Assembly (NCBI RefSeq): GCF_004345425.1
Contig: NZ_SLVP01000004.1
Location: 310,001 to 374,000, forward strand
Reading direction: 5' to 3'
Length of the DNA stretch: 64,000 bases
Source: Paenibacillus sp. BK033
GTDB lineage: Bacteria; Bacillota; Bacilli; Paenibacillales; Paenibacillaceae
Shown: piece after piece, positions 51,058 to 60,731 of the stretch
Layout: each line of letters starts with the position of its first letter
How positions within the stretch are numbered: the stretch's first letter is position 1
Notes under the pieces: model-generated
Told to the model about the DNA's origin: nothing
Seen by the model: the letters and a program-made list of their open reading frames with translations, nothing else
The model's database searches: none
Position numbers and translations under genes: made by a program

Positions 51058-52806
51058 TTATTGCGTCTTGAAGGTATCGATCGCTTTGTTCAGTTCGGTG
51101 GCAAGTTTGCGAAGCTGCGCGGATGAGCTTGCAACCTCCTGCATGGAAGCGAGCTGCTCCTCGGATGCCGCGGCCACGCGCTGGGACTGTATGGAGGATG
51201 CCTCGGCGATATGCTCCAGCTGATCAAGCGAGGCCGCGATTTCCTCGCTGCCCGCCGACATCTGCTCGGATGCCGCGGAAACCTCCTGGATTTGAGAAGA
51301 CACCTGGCGGATAGCCTCATGGATCGAGCGGAACGATTCGCCGGCCTGATGGGAGACGGAGCTGCCCTCGCGCGCGCCTTCCGCCGCTTTTTCCATCGAG
51401 AGAACGGCTTCGCTAGTCCGGCTGCTGATGCCGCTCAGAATTTCGCCGATCTGATCGGAGGACTCCTTCGAGCGTTCGGCCAGCTTGCGGATCTCATGGG
51501 CAACAACGGCAAAGCCTTTGCCATGCTCCCCTGCGCGGGCTGCTTCAATAGATGCGTTAAGAGCGAGCAGGTTCGTCTGCTTGGATACCTCGCCGATCAT
51601 CTCCAGAATGGAGCCGATCTGGCTGTTCATTTGCTGCAGCTCCTGCATAACGGTTACCGTTTCGCTGACATTTTGCTCGATCACCCGCATTTGGCTGACT
51701 GTCCGGTTAATAACCGTATCGCCCGCATTGGCAAGCTCGGAGGCGTCGGCGGCAAGCTCGGACACGGAAGAAGAGGACTCCGCAATCCGCTGGATGCCGA
51801 CGGTCATCTCGTTCATCGCGCGCTGGCATTCCTGGAAGCTCTGCAGCTGCGTATCCGCTCCCGCGGCAACCTCATGAATGGCGTTAGCGACTTCCTCCGT
51901 TGCGCGAGAGGTCTGCTCGGCGCTTTCCTGCATCATGGAGGATGAACCGGCAACCTCGCTGGAGGTGGAACGAATATGGCTGGCCAACTGGCGCAGGCTG
52001 GCTATCATCTCATTAAAGGCATGAGAGGCCTGCCCAATCTCATTGCCGGTAGTGACCGGGACGGTGACGGTCAAGTCGCCTTTTGCGGCAAGAGCGGCTA
52101 CCTGGCTGAGGCGCTTCAACGGTTTTACGGCAAAACGAACGATCAATACGATGAGGATAATGGCGATGACATCGCAGGCGATCCCCACGTTAAGGACCTG
52201 CCACATTCTCCGGTCGAGCTCCGCTTGCACGTTGTCGTAGTCGAAGTCGGCGCCCAATATCGCGACCGTTTTATTGGAGTTGTCTTTAATCGCCATCAGG
52301 TAAGACACCCATGTGCCCATTTCATCTTCGTAGGTAGCCACTCTGGCGAAGCCGTCTTTCATTGCCTTATCGTAGCCCTTTACAAAGGAAGGAGAGAGCT
52401 CGTACGGAGTGCCCGGCGTAAGACCTGCTTGCGTAAGCGCTCCGGTGCCCTGCAGCGTGGTGAGATAGGTTTTTCCGTCCTTCTCTACTTTATCCGGCTG
52501 CAAAACGTATACGTTGGAGACTTGGTCGTTGGAGTTCATGGCCTCCAGAAATAACGATAAGTTGTAAAAGTCCGTGGAGCCTTGCGTCTTTCCTTTATTC
52601 AGCTGCTCCTGCGCAGAGGTGATCAGGTCGATTTTGGCGCTGGTAATATTGCCAAGGGTCTGGACCGTACGGGACATTTCTTCGAAATAGGCATCCTTCT
52701 GATTGTTTGTCGTGATGGATACCATTGCCCCGATTGTGGCCAGAAACAGAAGGGCAAGCACAACGGAAAGGACGAGCGCTAGACTGGTTTTTCTCTTCTT
52801 GAACAT
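51058..52806 (-). CDS. Methyl-accepting chemotaxis protein
   Basis: 582 residues: N-terminal membrane helix (10-32), an extracytoplasmic sensor of about 160 residues (single Cache-like, with [16 protein letters not shown] and [13 protein letters not shown]), second helix (about 205-225), HAMP, and a long cytoplasmic coiled coil. The signalling tip contains [21 protein letters not shown], which binds CheA/CheW. Ligand unknown. ATG behind a modest ribosome-binding site. No che genes nearby. Confidence 0.94.
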   Translation of the reverse strand: MFKKRKTSLALVLSVVLALLFLATIGAMVSITTNNQKDAYFEEMSRTVQTLGNITSAKIDLITSAQEQLNKGKTQGSTDFYNLSLFLEAMNSNDQVSNVYVLQPDKVEKDGKTYLTTLQGTGALTQAGLTPGTPYELSPSFVKGYDKAMKDGFARVATYEDEMGTWVSYLMAIKDNSNKTVAILGADFDYDNVQAELDRRMWQVLNVGIACDVIAIILIVLIVRFAVKPLKRLSQVAALAAKGDLTVTVPVTTGNEIGQASHAFNEMIASLRQLASHIRSTSSEVAGSSSMMQESAEQTSRATEEVANAIHEVAAGADTQLQSFQECQRAMNEMTVGIQRIAESSSSVSELAADASELANAGDTVINRTVSQMRVIEQNVSETVTVMQELQQMNSQIGSILEMIGEVSKQTNLLALNASIEAARAGEHGKGFAVVAHEIRKLAERSKESSDQIGEILSGISSRTSEAVLSMEKAAEGAREGSSVSHQAGESFRSIHEAIRQVSSQIQEVSAASEQMSAGSEEIAASLDQLEHIAEASSIQSQRVAAASEEQLASMQEVASSSAQLRKLATELNKAIDTFKTQ

Positions 52807-53096
52807 TCATGATCCCTCGTTCTTTAGGAAGTTGATCGGCTGCCTGAGCAAAGTTGTCTTCATCTTATAACCAACTATAACAGCCAAATATTAGGTAAGT
52901 TCGCGTGGCCGTGTTAGAAAAGTATTTGGCAGCGGTACTTACTCTATTTTTCGGTGTTTGGCGGGTTAGAGTTTAGTTCTGAGACAATTCTCATCCTTGG
53001 CAATCCGCTAATTACTAGCGATGTTCAAAATCTGTTCATAGAAGAGGGATACAATGGAGGGGTAATTGAAATTCCTGAATAGAAAGGCGGTATATC

Positions 53097-53966
53097 ATGC
53101 GAAGAAGCAAAGCAATCGCGGCAAGCCTGATGGCGCTGACCCTTGCGCTTGGCGGGGGATTGGCTTACGCGGCCGGCTCCGACTCGTCGGCGTCGGCTTC
53201 AGCGGCAATGTCATCGGACCAGTCGCCGGCAGGAGGGCAGCAGGATAAACACGGTAAGCTTGCCGGCAAGCGCGGCTTTATCGGACTGGCCGGTATGGAA
53301 GGTAAGCTGGCGGACTATCTGAAGCTGTCTGCCGAAGAGCTGAAGAGCAAGCTCGTGACGTCCACCTTGGCTGAGGTTGGGGCAGCCCAAGGCATCAGCC
53401 GCGAGGACTTGAAAGCGAAGCTGGTGGAGTGGATCGATGCCGCGGCAGCGGCTGCGCCGAAGAAGGATGATACGGCTGCAGGGGGTGATTCGGTCAAAAG
53501 GCTTGATAGCGCGGCGATTGCCGACAAGCTGCTTGATTCGAAAGGCTTTGCAGGCAAAGGGCAAGGGCATGGTCGTGCTTTCGCGTTTGGCGATAAAGAA
53601 GCACTCGCCAAGCTGCTTGGGTTAACGTCGGCGGAGCTTAAGGCGGCAGTGAAGGATGGTCAGACACTTGCCGCAATTGCGGACAAGCAAGGCGTAAGCG
53701 TGCAGAGCGTGATTGACCTTGAAGTAAACGCCGTGAAAGCCAAGCTTGACGAAGCACTCGAAAGCGGCAAGCTTGCGCAAGAGGAATACGACGTCAAGTT
53801 GAAAGCGGTCACGGACGAGGTAACGAAACGAGTAAACGGCGAATGGGAAGCGCCTAAGGGCGGACGCGGCGGCTTTGAGGGCGGCGCCCGTTTCGGCTTC
53901 GGCAAGCGGCAAGGTGAAGCCGGGCAGCAGGCAGCGCCATCGGCTTCAAGCTCAGCTACAGCTTAA
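53097..53966 (+). CDS. Secreted protein with two helical LxxLGLxxxEL-type repeats
   Basis: 289 residues, ATG behind AAAGGCGG. A signal peptide (LALGGGLAYAAG, cleavage after AYA) is followed by low-complexity Ser/Ala and Gly/Lys stretches. Two copies of a helical motif appear: LADYLKLSAEELKSKL...LAEVGAAQGIS and LAKLLGLTSAELKAAV...LAAIADKQGVS, each followed by a Lys-rich helix. This unit is common in extracellular proteins of Bacilli of unknown function. The C-terminus is Gly/Arg and Ser/Ala rich. Likely secreted or wall-associated. No enzyme motif. Confidence 0.78.
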   Translation: MRRSKAIAASLMALTLALGGGLAYAAGSDSSASASAAMSSDQSPAGGQQDKHGKLAGKRGFIGLAGMEGKLADYLKLSAEELKSKLVTSTLAEVGAAQGISREDLKAKLVEWIDAAAAAAPKKDDTAAGGDSVKRLDSAAIADKLLDSKGFAGKGQGHGRAFAFGDKEALAKLLGLTSAELKAAVKDGQTLAAIADKQGVSVQSVIDLEVNAVKAKLDEALESGKLAQEEYDVKLKAVTDEVTKRVNGEWEAPKGGRGGFEGGARFGFGKRQGEAGQQAAPSASSSATA

Positions 53967-53970
53967 TAGA

Positions 53971-54009
53971 AAACGGGGTACGCACAGGTAACTGGCGTAC
54001 CCCGTTTTT
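53971..54009 (+). terminator. Intrinsic terminator after the secreted protein gene
   Basis: AAACGGGGTACGC / GCGTACCCCGTTT with a ten-base loop, then TTT. Confidence 0.9.
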
Positions 54010-54136
54010 ATCTCTGCCCCTTGGCGAGGTGTGGAGCAACGGATACGCGGGCAAAAGCAGCGCAATAAGGCGGTTTTTCCGTGTTACGGCGCCAGCCGCG
54101 CAACAGCGGCGCTCGCCAACCGCCGCAAGCGAAACC

Positions 54137-54171
54137 AAAAAAAGGACGGAGCAGCTTCTGCTCCGTCCTTT
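54137..54171 (-). terminator. Terminator of the short FAD oxidoreductase gene
   Basis: AAAGGACGGAGCAG / CTGCTCCGTCCTTT with a three-base loop; T run on the reverse strand. Confidence 0.9.
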
Positions 54172-54177
54172 GCTTAT

Positions 54178-54744
54178 TTAAGCTTTCAGCACGTCATGGT
54201 CGACGTAACGCTCGCCGTTCAGCTCGCTGATGATGTTAATCGCGACTTTGGCGCCGTCGCCTGCTGTGATAACCGCATGCACGCTGACGCCTGCAACCGT
54301 ACCGGCTGCCCATACGCCTGGGATGCTGGTGCGGCCGGCGGGGTCAACATCGACCACGGTTTTGATGCGCGGCTCCGTGCCGGGCTTTGTCGCTGCGCCA
54401 ATGTGCTGTGCCAGATCAACCAAAGCGCCGGTTGCCAGCAGTACATGCTTAGCTTCGTAAGTGCCTTGATCCGTTACAACGGACAAGCCGCCTTCGATTG
54501 GCGATACGCCGGTAACGGTCTCTTCTTTTAATTCTGCGCCAAGCCGGATGGCCTGCTTCTTGCCTGTATCCACAAGATCGGGGCCGCCAATCTCGGTAAT
54601 GCCGTAATAGTTCTCGAACCAAGCCCGCTTGGTCATGCCTTTGTTGTTCTCGAGCAGTAACGTTTGCTTGCCTGCTTTTGCCGTAAAGATTGCTGCGCTT
54701 GCACCGGCAGGACCGGCGCCAATAACGATGATATCGTACATCAT
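54178..54744 (-). CDS. Short FAD-dependent oxidoreductase, thioredoxin-reductase-like without NADPH domain
   Basis: 188 residues, about 60% of a thioredoxin reductase. The FAD Rossmann motif GAGPAGASAAIF opens the protein, and the second FAD motif GVWAAGTVAGVS closes it. The NAD(P)H-binding domain and the CxxC redox pair normally between them are absent: the chain passes directly from ATGALVDLAQHIG into the second FAD half. It may accept electrons from another protein or bind FAD for a different reaction. ATG pair behind GGAGG; this start or the next ATG is possible. Confidence 0.82.
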   Translation of the reverse strand: MMYDIIVIGAGPAGASAAIFTAKAGKQTLLLENNKGMTKRAWFENYYGITEIGGPDLVDTGKKQAIRLGAELKEETVTGVSPIEGGLSVVTDQGTYEAKHVLLATGALVDLAQHIGAATKPGTEPRIKTVVDVDPAGRTSIPGVWAAGTVAGVSVHAVITAGDGAKVAINIISELNGERYVDHDVLKA

Positions 54745-54859
54745 TCCAGCCTCCTACGTAACAATAATAAGTTTCACCAATATTATAAGTCCGGCCGGCA
54801 GGGACAAGCAATCGCTCCAATCTTTTCATAAAATTTTCAAAATATTGGCTGCATCTGGG

Positions 54860-54889
54860 TTGACTGACGACTAATCCTTTTGCTATAGT
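54860..54889 (+). promoter_or_regulatory. Promoter of the marR-mmpl operon
   Basis: TTGACT, 18 bases, TATAGT. The MarR operator candidate begins four bases after the -10. Confidence 0.6.
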
Positions 54890-54892
54890 TCT

Positions 54893-54913
54893 ACTGTCTA
54901 ATAGTTCGACAGT
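54893..54913. promoter_or_regulatory. MarR operator candidate
   Basis: Perfect dyad ACTGTC-N9-GACAGT over the predicted transcription start. Confidence 0.6.
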
Positions 54914-54949
54914 GAAACTAATGAGTTGGAAAACGAGAGGGATATAGAC

Positions 54950-55426
54950 ATGGGGATAGACAACGATATGCTGGGGCGGATCATCCGCCGTTACGAAGGG
55001 GCGCATTTTACCGTTGAACGCAGGCTGACGGCCATGTTCCGCGATCTGATGCCGGAGGAGCTGACCTTTGAGCAGTCATCGACGCTTCGTTATTTGCGGA
55101 CGGTAGGGGTATGCACCTCGACGGAGCTTGCGGATACCTTTTGCGTGGGAAAGAGCTCGATCACCGCGATAATTACGCGGTTATTCGATAAACAGCTGCT
55201 GGAGAGATTGCCGGACGAGAAGGACCGCCGCGTCACGCTGCTGCGGCTGACCGATGAAGGCATGCGGATGGCCGATGCGGTGGAGAGCAAAATCCAGGAG
55301 CTGATCGCGAAGTATTTGAAGCATTTTGACGAACGGGAAGCACTTGCGTTTATTGAGACTTATGAGAAGCTGGCCATGGTTATGTCACAACCGCCGGGAG
55401 ACGGAGAGGAGTTAGAGAAAAAATGA
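54950..55426 (+). CDS. MarR family transcriptional regulator
   Basis: 158 residues from the ATG nine bases after GAGAGGGA; an upstream in-frame start overlaps the operator region and lacks that site. Winged helix-turn-helix at about 50-115 (STELADTFCVGKSSITAIITRL, wing DEKDRRVTLLRLT). It overlaps the MMPL gene by four bases (ATGA), so it controls its own exporter operon, probably through the dyad at its promoter. Inducer unknown. Confidence 0.92.
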   Translation: MGIDNDMLGRIIRRYEGAHFTVERRLTAMFRDLMPEELTFEQSSTLRYLRTVGVCTSTELADTFCVGKSSITAIITRLFDKQLLERLPDEKDRRVTLLRLTDEGMRMADAVESKIQELIAKYLKHFDEREALAFIETYEKLAMVMSQPPGDGEELEKK

Positions 55427-58400
55427 AGACGGTAATCAAAGCAAGATGGATTCTTCTAGTTGTCTGGATTGCGGTAATGGCGGGGCTTATGCTAAGCGCG
55501 CCTAATATGCAGGATCTTGTCCGCGAGAAAGGGCAGGTAAACGTGCCGGACGGCTATTCCTCCACAATCGCCGCAGACATGGAGAAGGCCATCGGCACGA
55601 AGGACTCCGGGGGCGGCGGTGCTTCCACGGTGCTCGTCTTTCATAAAGACGGCGGGTTATCGGACGAAGACCTGGCCGGCATACAAGGCGGCATCAACAA
55701 GCTGAAGGAAGAGAAAGACGAGCTGCGCATCACTTCGCTGACGACGCATTTCGATACGCCGGAGCTGGCGAAGCAAATGGTGGCGGAGGACGGTTCCACC
55801 GTGCTGGTGCTCGTCAACGTGAACCTGGACGGAGCGGAGCTCGCGCAGGTCCGCGATCATCTGTACGACGCGCTGAAAGACGTCAAGATTGAGCATTATT
55901 ACACCGGCAACTGGCTAATTTCGGAGGATGTCGTCACCAGCTCTCAGGAAGGGCTGAAGAAAACCGAATTCATTACCGTCGGTTTTATTCTTATTATTCT
56001 GTTCGTGGTGTTCCGTTCGGCAGTGGCGCCGATCGTGCCGCTTCTGACGGTTGGCTTTACTTACATGGTGACGCAGTCCATCGTTGCTTTTCTCGTCAAA
56101 TACACGGACTTCCCGCTCTCCAACTTTACGCAGATATTTCTCGTTGCCGTGTTGTTCGGGATCGGGACGGACTACTGCATTTTGCTGATCAGCCGATTTA
56201 AGGAAGAGCTGTCGCACCGCGGCGGCAATATTCCGGAATCGATTGTAGCTACTTACAAAACGGCGGGCCGAACGGTTCTCTTCTCCGGCTTGGCCGTATT
56301 GGTCGGCTTCGCCTCCATTGGCTTCTCGACCTTTATTCTGTACCGCTCCGCGGTGGCGGTAGCCGTCGGGATCGCCGTGCTGCTGCTGGCCTTGTTTACG
56401 ATCGTGCCGTTCTTTATGGCGACGCTTGGACCTAAGCTCTTCTGGCCTTCGAAAGGCTCGCTGGAGCATAAGCCCAGCGGCCTCTGGGGCGCGGTCGGCA
56501 GCTTCTCGCTGAAACGTCCGCTTTGGGCGCTTGTTATTTTGGCGGTGCTGGTCGTTCCGTTCCTTACGGCATACAAGGGCTCTCTGTCGTTTAACTCGCT
56601 CGACGAGATTGGCGACAAATACGATTCGGTCAAGGCGTTTAACATGATCGCGGACAGCTTTGGTCCGGGCGAATCGCTGCCAACCACGGTCGTCATGAAA
56701 TCCGATGAACCGCTTGATACGTCGGACGGTCTTGCGGCGCTCGAGCAGATCAGCCGGGAGCTTGGCAAGGTTGACGGCGTAAAAGCGGTCCGCAGCGCGA
56801 CGCGCCCGACTGGCGAAGCGATGGACGATTTCCTCGTGTCCGATCAGGTCGGCCAGCTTACGGACGGACTTGGCCAAAGCAATGACGGGCTTGGCAAAAT
56901 CGGCTCCGGCTTATCCGATGCCAGCTCCGAGCTTAGCAAAAACGGACCAAAGCTGAACGATGCGGCCGCCGGCGCCGGCAAGCTGGTGGAAGGCACCAAC
57001 GCGCTGAAGAGCGGCATCGGCCAGCTGGGTACCGGACTAAAGCAGATTGAACGCGGTCTGCAGGACGGTTCAGCCGGGGCTAAAGAATTAACGGCCGGGC
57101 TGAAGCAGGCTAAGGCAAGCGCCGATCAGCTTGCGGCGGCAAGCCGGGATTTACTGAAGGGCTATCAGCAGGCGGGCAGCGGATTAACGCAGCTTACGCG
57201 GGCCTATCAGTCGGTTGCATCCGAGCAGGCGAAGCTTGCGGACGGATTGTCGAGTCTAGAGCAAGGCATCTCGGGACTTAGCGCAACCCATCCGGAGCTT
57301 GCGGAGGATGCGGCTTACCAGCAGGCATTAAGCTCGGTGAAGCAGCTTGGTCAGCAGGCTTCCGGCCTGAGCGGGCAGCTGTCGCAGCTGAACGCGCAGC
57401 TAACCGGCGTGAGCGGCGGGCTGGACAAAGCCAATGCCGGCTATAAGCAAGCGGCTGACGGGCAAGCGGCGCTTGCGGCGGGACTCGCCAAGCTGGCAAG
57501 CGGCATTGCCGACCTGCAGAAAGGCATTGAGCAGGCGGCAAGCGGCCAAGGGCAGATCGTTTCGAAGCTGCCTGGCGTTACGCAAGGTCTGGATCAGCTG
57601 TCGAACGGACAGAAGGAGCTGCAGTCCGGCTTTACGGAGCTGAACAGCCAGCTAGGTCAACTGACGGATGGGCTGGATCAGAGCGTCGACGGCTTGTCGC
57701 AGGTAACGAACGGCTTGTCTTCGGCGAAAGGGTATCTAAATGAGCTGTCTTCCTCGCCGAACAAACAGATGACCGGTTGGTTCATCCCGGGTGAAGCGAT
57801 CAAGAATGACGAGTTCCAGCAGGCGCTGAACGTTTATTTGTCCGAAGACCGCAAGTCGGCGAAGTTTGACGTCGTCTTCAGCGGCAACCCGTACGAAGAA
57901 GAAACGATGTCGCAGATTGACGATCTGGAGGCGGCAGTGGGCCGCGGCGTGCAAGGCACTCCTTTTGCCGGTCATGTGACTTACGCGGTTGGCGGCGTTT
58001 CCAGCATGAACAACGATTTGAGCAATATTTCGAACGAGGACTATTCCCGCACGGTTATGCTCATGATTATCGGCATCGCGATTATTCTCATTATCTTGTT
58101 CCGTTCCGTCATTATGCCGCTGTATATGATTGCTTCGCTGCTCGTGACGTTCTATACGTCCATGGCGATTACCGAAGTTATTTTCGTGCGGATGCTTGGA
58201 CATACCGGCATCAGCTGGGCGGTTCCTTTCTTCGGCTTCGTTATGCTGGTGGCGCTGGGTATCGACTACAGCATCTTCCTGATGGACCGCTTCAAGGAGT
58301 ACCGCGATCAGCTGTCTCCTGCCGAAGCGATTCTGGCGGCGATGAAAAACATGGGCACCGTCATTATGTCGGCAGCCGTTATTCTGGGCGGCACCTTTGC

Positions 58401-58611
58401 GGCGATGCTTCCTTCGGGGGTTATGTCGCTCCTGCAGATTGCCACAATCGTGCTCTGCGGCCTGTTCCTGTACGCGCTGGTGATGCTGCCGCTGTTCATT
58501 CCGGTTATGGTGCGGGTGTTCGGCAAAGCGAACTACTGGCCGTTTATGAAGTCCGATGAGGAATACGTGCCGGCGGGACGCGAGGTCCATACTCATTCGA
58601 AAGAGATGTAA
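55423..58611 (+). CDS. MMPL family (RND-type) exporter with a long helical insertion
   Basis: 1062 residues in two RND halves. Each half has a helix, an extracytoplasmic domain and a five- to six-helix block (GIGTDYCILLISRFKEEL and LGIDYSIFLMDRFKEY are the conserved GxDYxxF motifs). Between them, about residues 470-780, lies a long Gly/Leu/Gln/Ala-rich segment with repeated GL-x6-GL spacing (for example GLGQSNDGLGKIGSGLS) that should form extended helices outside the membrane, like the YhgE/Pip-type loop. Similar to B. subtilis YdgH/YdfJ. It likely exports lipophilic compounds; the MarR partner controls it. Confidence 0.92.
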   Translation: MKTVIKARWILLVVWIAVMAGLMLSAPNMQDLVREKGQVNVPDGYSSTIAADMEKAIGTKDSGGGGASTVLVFHKDGGLSDEDLAGIQGGINKLKEEKDELRITSLTTHFDTPELAKQMVAEDGSTVLVLVNVNLDGAELAQVRDHLYDALKDVKIEHYYTGNWLISEDVVTSSQEGLKKTEFITVGFILIILFVVFRSAVAPIVPLLTVGFTYMVTQSIVAFLVKYTDFPLSNFTQIFLVAVLFGIGTDYCILLISRFKEELSHRGGNIPESIVATYKTAGRTVLFSGLAVLVGFASIGFSTFILYRSAVAVAVGIAVLLLALFTIVPFFMATLGPKLFWPSKGSLEHKPSGLWGAVGSFSLKRPLWALVILAVLVVPFLTAYKGSLSFNSLDEIGDKYDSVKAFNMIADSFGPGESLPTTVVMKSDEPLDTSDGLAALEQISRELGKVDGVKAVRSATRPTGEAMDDFLVSDQVGQLTDGLGQSNDGLGKIGSGLSDASSELSKNGPKLNDAAAGAGKLVEGTNALKSGIGQLGTGLKQIERGLQDGSAGAKELTAGLKQAKASADQLAAASRDLLKGYQQAGSGLTQLTRAYQSVASEQAKLADGLSSLEQGISGLSATHPELAEDAAYQQALSSVKQLGQQASGLSGQLSQLNAQLTGVSGGLDKANAGYKQAADGQAALAAGLAKLASGIADLQKGIEQAASGQGQIVSKLPGVTQGLDQLSNGQKELQSGFTELNSQLGQLTDGLDQSVDGLSQVTNGLSSAKGYLNELSSSPNKQMTGWFIPGEAIKNDEFQQALNVYLSEDRKSAKFDVVFSGNPYEEETMSQIDDLEAAVGRGVQGTPFAGHVTYAVGGVSSMNNDLSNISNEDYSRTVMLMIIGIAIILIILFRSVIMPLYMIASLLVTFYTSMAITEVIFVRMLGHTGISWAVPFFGFVMLVALGIDYSIFLMDRFKEYRDQLSPAEAILAAMKNMGTVIMSAAVILGGTFAAMLPSGVMSLLQIATIVLCGLFLYALVMLPLFIPVMVRVFGKANYWPFMKSDEEYVPAGREVHTHSKEM

Positions 58612-58617
58612 AAAAGA

Positions 58618-58656
58618 GCGGCTGCGCCGGGATAACCCTAGCGCAGCCGCCATTTT
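58618..58656 (+). terminator. Intrinsic terminator after the MMPL gene
   Basis: GCGGCTGCGC / GCGCAGCCGC with a 13-base loop, then CATTTTAT. Confidence 0.75.
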
Positions 58657-58691
58657 ATAGGGGAAGGCTTCCGCTGCTCGCGTACATTCAT

Positions 58692-58875
58692 TGTACAGAA
58701 TACAACATATTGGCCTTATGAGCCCAGTAATCGGTAATATCCTGCACGGAATGCAGCATAATGGCCCAAACTAATCTATTATGACTTAAATCGGTGAAAT
58801 ATCCTGCACTCCATGCAATATAATGCTTTAGACCATCCGATATTGGGCAAATATACTGTATTTCGTGCAGGGGAG
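58692..58875. repeat. Degenerate tandem repeat, four units of about 51-62 bp
   Basis: Units start at 58692, 58743, 58805 and 58857. Each opens with a TGCA...TGCA-type mini-palindrome (TGCACGGAATGCA, TGCACTCCATGCA). The first three continue with ATATTGG- or ATAATG-like sequence, and ATCGGTAATATCC or a variant precedes the next unit. No gene lies in this ~400-base stretch apart from terminators at both ends. Confidence 0.6.
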
Positions 58876-58970
58876 TTCGGCTGACCACGACCACGGATAA
58901 TTTGAATAGCTTGCCCCAAACGGTGGACATGACCGGATAATGAACTCCAGCCTGGCTAACCACAACAGGA

Positions 58971-59005
58971 GCCCTCCCATCGCTCAAAATGACGCATGGG
59001 AGGGC
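58971..59005. terminator. Hairpin after the chromate transporter genes
   Basis: GCCCTCCCAT / ATGGGAGGGC with a 15-base loop; weak T tract on the reverse strand. Confidence 0.6.
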
Positions 59006-59019
59006 TTCTGATCTTCTTC

Positions 59020-59556
59020 TTAGATATGCGCCAGCACCGTGCCGCCGTAAACAAAGGCGATACAGATGACGATTGCGGGATGGATCTTTTTGCGCTCCAT
59101 CAGCCAGTAAGCCACGGCCGCAATGCCAAGCGTCTGCCACAGGTTGGTGGAATGGATCGACGTATCGACCATCTGCCAGGTGAGCAGCACCATCATGATG
59201 GCGACAACCGGCTGAACAAGCAAGGTCATCCCCTTTACAATCGGGGATTGGCGGTGCTTCTGCAGCAGCTTAAGCAGGAAAATCAGCGCTACGGCGGAAG
59301 GGATGATCGTAGCCGCAAGCGCAACGACTAGGCCCGGCCAGCCGGCAACGTCATAGCCGATAAACGCGGCGATCTTGGTTGCGATTGGTCCGGGCAAGGC
59401 GTTGCCGAGCGCAAGGATATTCGAGAATTCGGCGTCGTTCGTCCAGCCGTAATGCGTAACGATCTGGTTGTACATAAGCGGGATGGACGCAGGGCCGCCG
59501 CCATACCCAAGCACGTTGGCAACGAAGAAGCCGATAATAAGGTCAAGCCAGTCCAT
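59020..59556 (-). CDS. ywrA: Chromate transporter, C-terminal-type half (YwrA-like)
   Basis: 178 residues, about five membrane helices, one CHR domain (FFVANVLGYGGGPASIPLM, ALGNALPGPIATKIAAFIG). It is one half of the short-chain chromate transporter pair; the two halves form a full antiparallel transporter that exports chromate. Start overlaps the stop of the other half (TAATG). The order with an Lrp regulator and a GGT matches B. subtilis ywrA-B-C-D. Confidence 0.93.
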   Translation of the reverse strand: MDWLDLIIGFFVANVLGYGGGPASIPLMYNQIVTHYGWTNDAEFSNILALGNALPGPIATKIAAFIGYDVAGWPGLVVALAATIIPSAVALIFLLKLLQKHRQSPIVKGMTLLVQPVVAIMMVLLTWQMVDTSIHSTNLWQTLGIAAVAYWLMERKKIHPAIVICIAFVYGGTVLAHI

Positions 59557-60215
59557 TAATCGCTGCCTCCTTCAGAGCGTGCGCGCAGTTTGTTTCTTCG
59601 CTTGGCAACCCAGCCGGCCGCTTTGAAATGGACGGCTCCGTACGCAAGAAAGGCGACGATAACGATTGCGTCTTCAATATTAATAATTTGCAGAAGGAGA
59701 AAGGCAACCGCAAACATGGCGAAGCCCATCCATTTGCCAAGCCCTTTGACGGCGCGGTTCGCAAATTCGTAAGCCATGACGCCAAGCATAACGGCAATGA
59801 CCGGAATAACCGCGGAGATCATCCCTTGTATGACGGCCGAACCGCTCAAATATTGCACCACCGACAGCAGCGCGATCATCGCGATGGCCGAAGGCAGGAT
59901 GTGGGCCAGAACGGAAACGACGGCGCCAAGCCAGCCCTTGCGGCGGTAGCCGAGATAAGCGGCCATTTTGGTGGCGATAGGTCCCGGGAGAGCGTTAGCC
60001 AGCGCCAAAATCTCGGCGAATTCATCATCCTCGATCCAATGATAGCGGGTAACGGCCTCATAACGGATTAGCGGAATAACCGACGGTCCGCCGCCATAGC
60101 CTAATACACCGGTTTTGACCATGGCCCATGCGATGTGGCCGTAGTCGGTTAAACCGGAAGGCCTTCCGGTCCGGGGCGGGCTCTTGCCCGGCTCCAAAGA
60201 CGTTGTTGTTTCCAT
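59556..60215 (-). CDS. ywrB: Chromate transporter, N-terminal-type half (YwrB-like)
   Basis: 219 residues. A ~25-residue soluble N-terminus is followed by one CHR domain (MVKTGVLGYGGGPSVIPLIRYE, ALANALPGPIATKMAAYLG). The longer N-terminus distinguishes it from its partner. Works with YwrA; exports chromate or a related oxyanion. The regulator gene ends one base before its start. Confidence 0.93.
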   Translation of the reverse strand: METTTSLEPGKSPPRTGRPSGLTDYGHIAWAMVKTGVLGYGGGPSVIPLIRYEAVTRYHWIEDDEFAEILALANALPGPIATKMAAYLGYRRKGWLGAVVSVLAHILPSAIAMIALLSVVQYLSGSAVIQGMISAVIPVIAVMLGVMAYEFANRAVKGLGKWMGFAMFAVAFLLLQIINIEDAIVIVAFLAYGAVHFKAAGWVAKRRNKLRARSEGGSD

Positions 60216-60216
60216 A

Positions 60217-60699
60217 TTACAGCCTCATTCCCATCCGACTTTTGTATCGGTTAATCAGTACCTGGCAGTCGACGCCCATAATGCCGGGCAGCGGATACAG
60301 CTTCTCCCGCATAAAGGTCTCCATCTCCTGATTGCTCGCGAACAGTCCGTGCATATGCAGCTTGCTTGGGCCGGTCATATGATACAGGCTGGTCACAACC
60401 GGTTCGTCGGCTAAGCGGTCCGCCGCTTCATGAAGATACTTGGGCTCTACCTCCACGTTAAAAAAAGCGCTGACCGTAATGCCGATCTTCTCCGGATTAA
60501 TAACGGCGGTGAATCGCTCGATGACGCCCTCTTCCATTAACGTATTGATGCGGGCCTGCACCGCGACGCGGGATAAGCCGATGTCTTTGGCCAGGTCGGT
60601 GTAAGAAATTCTGCCGTTCTGATGCAGGGCGGAAATGATTTTGCGATCGATTTCGTCGATCTGCACGTTCTCGATTGGACTTGAAGTGCGGTGCTGCAT
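60217..60699 (-). CDS. ywrC: Lrp/AsnC family regulator (YwrC-like)
   Basis: 160 residues: helix-turn-helix (about 12-60, with [22 protein letters not shown]) and a RAM/AsnC ligand-binding domain. First gene of the run with the two transporter halves, as in B. subtilis ywrC-B-A, where YwrC represses the chromate genes. A long dyad upstream is the likely operator. Confidence 0.93.
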   Translation of the reverse strand: MQHRTSSPIENVQIDEIDRKIISALHQNGRISYTDLAKDIGLSRVAVQARINTLMEEGVIERFTAVINPEKIGITVSAFFNVEVEPKYLHEAADRLADEPVVTSLYHMTGPSKLHMHGLFASNQEMETFMREKLYPLPGIMGVDCQVLINRYKSRMGMRL

Positions 60700-60731
60700 G
60701 TTTAGTCTATCTCCTCTCTAATGCTCCTGTA

